Positions 1-6,313 of a stretch of 17,773 nt of DNA are shown here, piece by piece. Both the position numbers and the translations under genes were made by a program. The notes under the pieces were generated by a model. The model was not told where the DNA came from and made no database searches. It was given only the letters and a program-made list of their open reading frames with translations. The stretch's first letter is position 1, and every line of letters starts with the position of its first letter. The DNA comes from an uncultured Treponema sp. (GTDB taxonomy: Bacteria > Spirochaetota > Spirochaetia > Treponematales > Treponemataceae), in NCBI GenBank assembly GCA_934718065.1, contig CAKUZR010000021.1:1-17773 (forward strand), written 5' to 3'.

Positions 1-93
1 AAAGGCTCAAAAAAAGGAGCGTTATCTTTTTTTCAACCCTTAATCTGATACCCAAGATAACGCATAAAATTGGCATTTTCAGTATATAAAATA

Positions 94-122
94 TTGACAC
101 AAATCAATAAAAATTATATATT
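94..122 (+). promoter_or_regulatory. Sigma70-type promoter of the tRNA-Asn gene
   Basis: A perfect -35 box TTGACA (94-99) is followed after exactly 17 bases by TATATT (117-122), a 5/6 match to the -10 consensus. Initiation would fall near 129-130, about 17 bases before the mature tRNA 5' end, which gives a short 5' leader for RNase P to remove. This is the cleanest promoter in the window and fits a strongly expressed stable RNA. The call is by sequence match only. Confidence 0.8.
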
Positions 123-146
123 ATTAACACGTTCGCAAGAACAAAT

Positions 147-219
147 GGTTGCTTAGCTCAGCTGGTAGAGCAATGGACTGTTAATCCATGTGTCGCAGGT
201 TCAAAACCTGCAGCAGCCG
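147..219 (+). tRNA. tRNA-Asn (anticodon GTT)
   Basis: A complete 73-base cloverleaf can be folded by eye. The acceptor stem pairs GGTTGCT (147-153) with AGCAGCC (212-218), including one G-U pair. The D stem is GCTC/GAGC (156-159 and 168-171). The anticodon stem is ATGGA/TCCAT around the loop CTGTTAA, with anticodon GTT at 180-182, which reads Asn codons AAC/AAU. The T stem is GCAGG/CCTGC with loop TTCAAAA. The discriminator base is G219. CCA is not encoded (the next bases are CTA), so the 3' end must be added by nucleotidyltransferase. No other tRNA is adjacent, and it has its own promoter and terminator. Confidence 0.97.
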
Positions 220-221
220 CT

Positions 222-252
222 AAAAAAGTCTTCCACATCGGAAGACTTTTTT
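222..252 (+). terminator. Rho-independent terminator of tRNA-Asn
   Basis: A 13-bp perfect inverted repeat, AAAAAAGTCTTCC (222-234) and GGAAGACTTTTTT (240-252), encloses the 5-base loop ACATC and runs directly into a six-T tract. The stem begins three bases after the tRNA, so the tRNA is a single-gene transcription unit. The structure is symmetrical (A-run on one side, T-run on the other) and could also stop transcripts arriving from the minus-strand operon on its right. Confidence 0.9.
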
Positions 253-307
253 ATTTTAACGCGGATATTCAAAATCATTTCAAACTAAAAAGCGGCTCCA
301 AAAACAA

Positions 308-342
308 AAAGGGCTTCCGCAGAAAATCCGCTTCCACCCTTT
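308..342 (-). terminator. Possible terminator after the Ig/OmpA gene
   Basis: Read on the minus strand, AAAGGG (complement of 337-342) pairs with CCCTTT (complement of 308-313), extended by one G-U pair, and T-rich sequence follows. The loop is long (about 21 bases) and GC-rich with only weak internal pairing, so this is a modest candidate. It sits 34 bases past the stop codon, which is the expected place. The rest of 253-375 shows nothing further apart from a short T5-GC-A5 palindrome at 349-360. Confidence 0.4.
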
Positions 343-375
343 CAACGTTTTTTGCAAAAATCAATTCAGCAGAAT

Positions 376-3300
376 CTATTTTTCAAGAATAAATTCAACA
401 CGCCTGTTTTTCCAGTTGTTGTCCTTGTCCTTGTAGTCAACAACAAGCTCAGTGCCGCCCTTTCCAACCGTAGAAAGCCGGGCTGCACTGATTCCTTTTT
501 TAACAAGATAATCTTTTACAAATTCCGCGCGTTTTGCAGAAAGCGGAATCAGAGCCGGTCCCCACTGACGCATATTGTCTTCCGTTTCCTCCGCCTCAAG
601 ATCTGTAAGCCGGTTCGCATGACCTTCAATCGTTACTTTGTAATCCTTGAATTTGTTCAGAATTTCCGCAATTCTTTTCAGGACGCGCTCGTTGTTCGCG
701 GCAATCGCCGGATCAAGTCCGTTGGAAACTTCCTTTGAAGTCTTGAAATCAGCATTGTCCGGGCGGAATATTATAGAAGGAACTGCCATTTTCAGCACAT
801 CGCCGTCACGAATTACAAGAACATCAACAGAAATAATTCCCTTCACACTGCTTGTCATTCCAAGATTGTCAGAAACCGTGAAAGTATACGGATAATCCAT
901 CGCCGACTGAACGCGCTCCGCATAGCCTTTTGAATTTTTCTGGGTGTTGCTCAAACCATCCCAGACAATTCGTTCTGTAATATTTGAATTTCCTTTTATC
1001 TGCCAGAAAACCTTGCCGTTCGGATCGTCAATTCTGAATGACCAGTTTTTTATCATCGCTTTTGAAGTTCCGCTCAGCTTTATGAACAAATCGTCATCCG
1101 TTCCGTCGTTGTCCGGGCTGAAATATTCCGGCGCAGTTTTTACGCTAAGAACCGGCGGAATCGCAGTGCAGATGAACGGCGAAGAAACCGCCTCAACTTT
1201 GTTTCCTTTTTTGTAAGTCACGTTCAAAGTTCCGATGAATGTTCCTTCAGCAACTTTTCCGTCGCTGTCAAAACCATCCCAGACAATTGTTGAAGGAAGA
1301 TTTTCGCTGTCTTTGTCTGACCACGAGCGGACAGAAGTTCCATTTTCGCTGCGGATGTCAAATTTCCAGGTGAGAATTCCATCCGGAACGCTTGCTTTTA
1401 TGCTGAATTTCTGTGTGTCAAGAATTTTGTCGCCGTTCGGAGAAATTCCTTCGTTTTCAGAAGTCAGATAAATTTTCGTTTCCCGAGTGTCAAGGGCGAA
1501 ACCGGACATTGTTGTGCTGAATGAATTTCCAGCCTCGTCAACAGAAGAAATCACAATTGAATAATTTCCGTCCGCAGCCATGTTTCCTGACTCATCAGTT
1601 CCGTCCCATTCAAAGAAATCTTTTGCGCCTGTCCGGATTTTGCCTTTCCAAGTGAAGCGTTTTACAACTTTGTTTTTTGAATCCTTGATTTCAGCAGTCC
1701 ACAGATTTTCCTGGGTGCAGCCGGTTATTGTCACAGGAATTGAATCCTGGTTTCCGTCTCCGTCCGGGCTGAATGAAGACCAAGGCGCGCTTGCAGAAAG
1801 CGAAGGAGCAACTGTATCAAGCACAAAATTTGAAGAGTCAACCGAAATCATATTTCCGTTTGTTGTCATTACAACCAAAGTCGCATGATAATTTCCGTCC
1901 GCGCTGATGATTCCGGAAGAATCTTTTCCGTCCCACGAAATTGAAGCCGGAAGAGATTTTGCGCCGTGAATTGTCCGGATTGCCGTGTTTTTTGAATTTC
2001 TAATCACAAGGTCATACGAATCAATTCCAGAAGCGTCTTTTATAACCGGAAGGAACTGGATCGAATCCTTCACGTTGTCGTTGTTCGGGCTGAACGCAGA
2101 ATCGCTCAAAGAAAGAAGCAAAGTCGCTTTTTTTGTGTCCAGCGCGAAAGAATCTTTTGCAACCACAACGCCTTTGTTTCCTGCCAAATCGGCTGCGGAA
2201 AGCTCGAATTTATACTTCGCGTCGGAAGCAAGTTTCCCGTTCGCGTCAAAACCGTTCCACAAAATATTATCCGGAAGATACTGGCCGAAATTATACTCGC
2301 GGACAGTTTCTCCAGTTTCAGCGTTGAAAATTCTTCCATGCCAGACAGGAACTGCGGCGTATTTTCCAGAATTGTCGTCGAGCATTGAGATTTTCACATT
2401 AGGCTTGTCCGCGCCGCCAAAAATTGAAGCGGAAATTCCAATCTGAGCCGAAGGTTTTGTTGTGTCCAGAATGAATTCCGGAGATTTCAGAAGAGCGGTT
2501 TCAAATCCGTTAAGGTAAGACGCTTTTACAAAAGCCTGATATTTTCCGTTCGGCAGAATTTTTCCGTTTTCGTCTTTTCCGTCAAAAATAATTTCTGAAG
2601 GAGGAATTTCGCTTTTTGAATTATTGTATGAGCGGCAGATATTTCCCGCGGCATCCGCAATTTCAACAGACCAGGCGGTGAGCTTGTTTCCGCTCGACGC
2701 TTCCGGCACAGGAATTGAAACTTCAAATTTTATATTTGAAAGCGCAGAATCTGTTTCCGGTGAAAAATAGCGGCTTCCGGCAATAAAAATATTTGTAGCA
2801 GGTTTTTCCGCGGAATAAATGATATTTGAAATCACCGCATTTTCAGAAGTGTTTCCAGCCAAATCAGTTGAAGTGATTTCGTAGGAATAAACGCCGTCGG
2901 AAACAGCTTTTCCAGAATCATCCGTTCCGTTCCATTTGAAAGGCTCAGGAGAGCTGTTCTCCCAGGTTAAAGTTTTTACAACCTGCCCCTGCGCGTTCTT
3001 GAAAAATCCAGTCCATTTCAGTTCTTCCGAGCCGGACTGCTTTATGTAAAAATCAGATTTCGCGCCTTCACCGAAAATTTTATCAGACGGCTGGGAAAGC
3101 GCAATTTCCGGAGAATTTGTATCAACCACAACTGAATATTTTTCAGTTTTTCCAACATTTCCGTTGTCATCCTCGGCAGTGAAATAATAGAAATAAGTTC
3201 CGTCCGGAGCAGTTTCACCGTTATCCATCGCGCCGTTCCATGCAACCGAAGCTGGAACAACAACGCCTTTTTTTGGAGTTACAAGCTGCTTGAAAAAAGA

Positions 3301-3558
3301 CTTGGCGTTCACTTTTTCCGGAAGAGCGACTTTGTTTCCGATTGTGCGAACAACTTTTCCGTTCGAATCTTCAACAACAAGGCTCCAGGATTTTATAAGA
3401 TGCCTGTCCGAAATTTTCAGCGGAATCACAAGGTTGTCCTGAATTCCGTCATTGTTCGGAGAAATGTATTTCACGCCAGGCTCAGCCGCAACGTAACCAG
3501 CGGCAAAAGCGGAAGCCAAACAAAGCACAGCAAATTTTACAAAGGAATTTCTTTTCAT
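376..3558 (-). CDS. Secreted FlgD-Ig repeat protein with C-terminal OmpA domain
   Basis: This is a 1060-residue exported protein. It starts with a signal peptide (KRN n-region, hydrophobic core, likely cut after AGYVAA near residue 25). About eight tandem Ig-like repeats of roughly 105-115 residues follow. Most carry 'SPN.DG..D', 'W.G.D..G....DG.Y' and 'LDT..P' signatures, as in FlgD-type Ig folds. An OmpA-like domain ends the protein (about 928-1060), with GHAN near 979, SAKRAEF near 1010 and NRRVEFIL at the end. OmpA domains bind peptidoglycan, so the protein probably spans the periplasm or links wall and outer membrane (inference). The ATG at 3558 was chosen because GGAG lies six bases upstream and the signal peptide begins there. 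The longer frame from 3591 adds 11 charged residues and overlaps the barrel gene. The gene lies 22 bases downstream of the barrel gene, in one operon. The precise role is unknown. Confidence 0.88.
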   Translation of the reverse strand: MKRNSFVKFAVLCLASAFAAGYVAAEPGVKYISPNNDGIQDNLVIPLKISDRHLIKSWSLVVEDSNGKVVRTIGNKVALPEKVNAKSFFKQLVTPKKGVVVPASVAWNGAMDNGETAPDGTYFYYFTAEDDNGNVGKTEKYSVVVDTNSPEIALSQPSDKIFGEGAKSDFYIKQSGSEELKWTGFFKNAQGQVVKTLTWENSSPEPFKWNGTDDSGKAVSDGVYSYEITSTDLAGNTSENAVISNIIYSAEKPATNIFIAGSRYFSPETDSALSNIKFEVSIPVPEASSGNKLTAWSVEIADAAGNICRSYNNSKSEIPPSEIIFDGKDENGKILPNGKYQAFVKASYLNGFETALLKSPEFILDTTKPSAQIGISASIFGGADKPNVKISMLDDNSGKYAAVPVWHGRIFNAETGETVREYNFGQYLPDNILWNGFDANGKLASDAKYKFELSAADLAGNKGVVVAKDSFALDTKKATLLLSLSDSAFSPNNDNVKDSIQFLPVIKDASGIDSYDLVIRNSKNTAIRTIHGAKSLPASISWDGKDSSGIISADGNYHATLVVMTTNGNMISVDSSNFVLDTVAPSLSASAPWSSFSPDGDGNQDSIPVTITGCTQENLWTAEIKDSKNKVVKRFTWKGKIRTGAKDFFEWDGTDESGNMAADGNYSIVISSVDEAGNSFSTTMSGFALDTRETKIYLTSENEGISPNGDKILDTQKFSIKASVPDGILTWKFDIRSENGTSVRSWSDKDSENLPSTIVWDGFDSDGKVAEGTFIGTLNVTYKKGNKVEAVSSPFICTAIPPVLSVKTAPEYFSPDNDGTDDDLFIKLSGTSKAMIKNWSFRIDDPNGKVFWQIKGNSNITERIVWDGLSNTQKNSKGYAERVQSAMDYPYTFTVSDNLGMTSSVKGIISVDVLVIRDGDVLKMAVPSIIFRPDNADFKTSKEVSNGLDPAIAANNERVLKRIAEILNKFKDYKVTIEGHANRLTDLEAEETEDNMRQWGPALIPLSAKRAEFVKDYLVKKGISAARLSTVGKGGTELVVDYKDKDNNWKNRRVEFILEK
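799..3483 (-). repeat. Eight tandem FlgD-Ig-like coding repeats
   Basis: The repeats are divergent at the protein level but keep the motif order SPN.DG / W.G.D..G / DG.Y / D..GN / LDT..P. Their core motifs read VAWNGAMDNG, FKWNGTDDSG, IIFDGKDENG, ILWNGFDANG, ISWDGKDSSG, FEWDGTDESG, IVWDGFDSDG and IVWDGL. The eighth copy is atypical after its WDG. At DNA level only short identities remain, for example an 18-base match at 953-970 and 1271-1288, both encoding the IVWDG region. The array is therefore old rather than recently amplified. Confidence 0.82.
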
Positions 3559-3580
3559 TTTTATCTCCAGTTCAGCTCGA

Positions 3581-4624
3581 TTATTCTTCATCCCAAATTT
3601 TAATCACAGGCGGCTCAACATCTTTCTGCCCAAGCTTGATTCGCAGGCCGGCCGAAACAACTTCTATATTTTCGTATTTTTGCTGCCATGCCGCAGAAGC
3701 CAGCATTTCGCTTTTTTCCCAGTTATGCGCCGCAAGATAAGAATTGTTCTTTGCGTTCAGGTTGAATTTCACGCTTACACCAACCGCTGGAAGCAAATCC
3801 GGACTTCCATAGGCACATTCAGAAACGTCAATCCGCTCGGCAAGATTTATGAAAACAAGATTTTTTATGCCAAGCTGAAGCCCAAGGTCGAACACAACAT
3901 TCTGAAAGCACTGCGTTGTAATATCAAACGAGCCGCCAAGAACAACTGAATCATTCTGAAGAAAATTCGCGCCAACACCAGTTTTCAGCGTTACAAAACT
4001 AGGAAAAACAGTTGAATTTGAAGATTCGTCAATTCCGGTTATTTTTTTTGCGTTGTAATATTTTCCCAGATTCAAAAGCGAAGCGCCCACGCGGAAATCC
4101 TTCAGCGCGCCAAGCGATTCTCTTCTATAAAGTGCGCCAAGTCCAGCGCCCAGAGACCAGTCCGAACCGTTTCCCCACAGATATCCTGAGTCAAAATTAA
4201 GGCCGACGCTGAGCCGCTCTGTGATTTCCTTGGAAAAACCAGCCTTCACGTTCAGCGAATTTTCAAGCTCCATATCGTCCGCGCCAAGAAAAACTCCGTT
4301 TAACAGCCCGCTGAAATTGAACATTTTCATCGGAATCAAAATTCCAGTCTGAAAAGCCGCGCCGGAACCGCCTTCGCCCTTGTTGGCTAGAACAGAAAAA
4401 TCCGCGTCAAGCTGAACTCTTTCCTCAAAGCTCGGAAGAGCCGGATTGAACGCGATTGAATCCGGTCCAGGATAAAAAATTCCGCCTCCAGCCGCGGAAG
4501 AAGCGGAAGTCAGCTGCGTAGGACTTGAAATATTAAAAATGCTCTGGCCGCCGGCAGGAGGATTGTAAGCAAATAAAGCGGCAGAAAACAAACTTGCCGC
4601 AAGCGCAAAAACTGATTTTTTCAT
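3581..4624 (-). CDS. Putative outer-membrane beta-barrel protein (FadL/PorV-like)
   Basis: A 347-residue exported protein. The signal peptide (MKKSVFALAASLFSAALFA) has a likely cut after residue 19. The mature part begins with a Gly/Ser-rich segment and a PDSIAFNPALPSF motif. It continues as alternating hydrophobic strands with Gly/Asn turns to the end, the pattern of an outer-membrane barrel. The early 'NPA' recalls treponemal UPF0164/FadL-like proteins and the PorV/PorQ group; this is resemblance, not proof. AGAGG lies six bases before the ATG. The gene is first in an operon with the Ig/OmpA gene, 22 bases downstream, so the products probably work together in the outer envelope. The tail 'DVEPPVIKIWDEE' resembles the linkers between the neighbour's Ig repeats rather than a terminal beta-strand. 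Confidence 0.75.
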   Translation of the reverse strand: MKKSVFALAASLFSAALFAYNPPAGGQSIFNISSPTQLTSASSAAGGGIFYPGPDSIAFNPALPSFEERVQLDADFSVLANKGEGGSGAAFQTGILIPMKMFNFSGLLNGVFLGADDMELENSLNVKAGFSKEITERLSVGLNFDSGYLWGNGSDWSLGAGLGALYRRESLGALKDFRVGASLLNLGKYYNAKKITGIDESSNSTVFPSFVTLKTGVGANFLQNDSVVLGGSFDITTQCFQNVVFDLGLQLGIKNLVFINLAERIDVSECAYGSPDLLPAVGVSVKFNLNAKNNSYLAAHNWEKSEMLASAAWQQKYENIEVVSAGLRIKLGQKDVEPPVIKIWDEE

Positions 4625-4727
4625 AAAATACCTCTCGAAATCAGCAAAATCAAAAATCTATAAGCATGAAAAATTAAATTTTCATCCACGTTTAATATAA
4701 TCAATTTCTTGTAAAAATTCTATGTTC

Positions 4728-4756
4728 TTGACAGTCTCTTAAAATCATTTAAAAAT
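4728..4756 (+). promoter_or_regulatory. Candidate promoter of the DUF5312-like gene
   Basis: A perfect TTGACA (4728-4733) is followed by an AT-rich -10 region. TAAAAA (4750-4755, spacer 16) and AAAAAT (4751-4756, spacer 17) each match TATAAT at four positions. The start codon is at 4763, so initiation would be at or within a base or two of the ATG. It lies in the 138-base divergent region shared with the barrel operon, where I could not define a convincing minus-strand promoter. Confidence 0.5.
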
Positions 4757-4762
4757 AACGTT

Positions 4763-6304
4763 ATGGAAAAAAAAGAAAAATCTGGATTTTTTGCAAATAT
4801 ACTGGCCGCTTTGTTCGGCGGAAACGATTCTGACGCAGAAAAAAAACGGCAGCTGCGCTCAATTGCGAAAAAACTTTCAAAAAGCCGGTTCAATAAATTT
4901 TACAAATACAATGGAAACGAAATTCTTCCGCCGCTCGGAAAATTATTTTTTGAAATTTACAAGGCGGTCGCGCCGCTTCAAAATCTTTTCAATTCAATTC
5001 AGAACCAGAACACGCTTAAACATCTTGTGATAAATTTTTCTATGCCGGAAGAAATCCGCGCGCTTGAAGACAATCTGAACGAGCAGGTTATCGTGGGAAT
5101 GAGCCGGCAGATTCCGCTCGACCATCTGAAAGCGCAGGTTGAAGAAAAACTTTCCAAATTCAACGATTTTTTCACGGTTGAAAAAATAAGCGAAATCGAC
5201 GGGCTTTACCGCCAGATTCTTGCGTTCAAAGCAGTTTCAACTTTCGACTATTATTTTTTCCTGAAGAAATTCGACAAGCAGATCCGGGAGAACAATTTTT
5301 CAGCAATGCCGCGGTTTGAGCACGTGAACGCGGAATATCTTGTTGACGACCTGAAGGATTACATTGAATCAATCTGGGACATTCCGTTTGACTCCGACTG
5401 GACGAACGCGCTGAAACTTCTGAAATCTTTCAAGGGCGGCCAGGAGCCGATTTCGCTCGGACTTTGGAAAAGAATTATTTCCCGCATTCTTGCTTTGAAA
5501 AACGCCCAGACTTTTGAAATGATTATCAGGCTTTCTTCTTCCGACCCGAATTACACGCCGAATGTTCAAAGCTTGAAGGCGAATATCGTTGAGCCATATC
5601 TTGACAAACTGAAAAACGACGTTGAAAACACAATCGACTCGCTGATTGAAAAGGAACGCTCCGACACAGAAAACAATTTTGCGCACCAGCTTTTCGGGGA
5701 AACGGAAATAATCCCGCTGAGCAACTACGTTTATTCACGGAACACAATCCTTGAACAGAAGAAACTGAACCGTTTTGACAACTGCCAGGCGCTTTCATAT
5801 TTAAAGACATTTTTGATTGAAGTTGTGAAAAAAGATTTGCGCGAATTCTACGATGTTGTGGTTGTGCGCGGAACCTGGGATTCAACAACGCTGACAACCC
5901 AAATTTCGGACTGCTACAACAATCTTCTTCTGACTTCCGACAAGCTCATAGATTTTGACAACAGCCTTGCGGAAGACGCGATTATTGGTATAAAAATAAA
6001 AACGCTTCTTCCAAAAACAGAAAGAGATTCAAGCTCCAGAAATATTGTGAACCGGCTTGTTTCAGAAGCAAACGAAACTGCGTACAATTTTATAATGGAA
6101 AGCTCGCGGGATTTAGTCACAATTGGAAAAATAATAAAATCCGTTGTTGAAGACCTGCAGAAACAAAAACCTACGCTGATTTCAAACTGCAAGGAACTTG
6201 AGCATTACATCGATGTTCCGCTGAGAGATTTCTGCATTTCAATCTACAAGAAAATCTATCTGTTCGCTTCGCTTGTAAAAAGCTGCATTGTTCACAATGA
6301 CTAG
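4763..6304 (+). CDS. Cytoplasmic conserved protein resembling DUF5312
   Basis: A 513-residue protein with no signal peptide or clear membrane span. The basic N-terminus (MEKKEKSGFFANILAALFGG, then a Lys/Arg-rich stretch to about residue 45) could touch a membrane surface. The rest is mainly helical, charged and leucine-rich, with no catalytic motif I recognise. Overall it resembles the spirochaete family DUF5312, recalled by character rather than by alignment. The ATG at 4763 has no Shine-Dalgarno sequence, and a TTGACA promoter lies immediately upstream, so the transcript may be leaderless. The gene converges on the sensor-like gene with nine bases between stop codons. Conservation of that neighbour pair in other treponemes would be the best clue to function, which is unknown. 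Confidence 0.8.
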   Translation: MEKKEKSGFFANILAALFGGNDSDAEKKRQLRSIAKKLSKSRFNKFYKYNGNEILPPLGKLFFEIYKAVAPLQNLFNSIQNQNTLKHLVINFSMPEEIRALEDNLNEQVIVGMSRQIPLDHLKAQVEEKLSKFNDFFTVEKISEIDGLYRQILAFKAVSTFDYYFFLKKFDKQIRENNFSAMPRFEHVNAEYLVDDLKDYIESIWDIPFDSDWTNALKLLKSFKGGQEPISLGLWKRIISRILALKNAQTFEMIIRLSSSDPNYTPNVQSLKANIVEPYLDKLKNDVENTIDSLIEKERSDTENNFAHQLFGETEIIPLSNYVYSRNTILEQKKLNRFDNCQALSYLKTFLIEVVKKDLREFYDVVVVRGTWDSTTLTTQISDCYNNLLLTSDKLIDFDNSLAEDAIIGIKIKTLLPKTERDSSSRNIVNRLVSEANETAYNFIMESSRDLVTIGKIIKSVVEDLQKQKPTLISNCKELEHYIDVPLRDFCISIYKKIYLFASLVKSCIVHND

Positions 6305-6313
6305 CAGGAATGA

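Noticed and set aside
349..360. T5-GC-A5 perfect palindrome as an operator
   Set aside because: A 12-base palindrome made of homopolymer runs is expected by chance in such AT-rich intergenic DNA and lies past the stop codon of the nearest gene.
953..1288. 18-base direct repeat (953-970 and 1271-1288) as a possible recombination or attachment site
   Set aside because: Both copies fall at the same position of the Ig repeat and encode the conserved IVWDG region, so shared protein sequence explains them.
1985..2446. Plus-strand open frame of 153 residues inside the Ig/OmpA gene
   Set aside because: It lies fully inside a well-supported gene with clear domain structure, has no ribosome binding site, and its composition is that of a reverse-frame shadow.
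3559..3591. Longer start for the Ig/OmpA protein
   Set aside because: It adds a charged 11-residue extension before the signal peptide and overlaps the barrel gene; GGAG with six-base spacing marks the ATG at 3558 instead.
4625..4762. Possible riboswitch or small RNA in the divergent region
   Set aside because: The 138 bases are AT-rich with no stable hairpin or conserved motif I recognise; the only clear signal is the TTGACA before the plus-strand gene.
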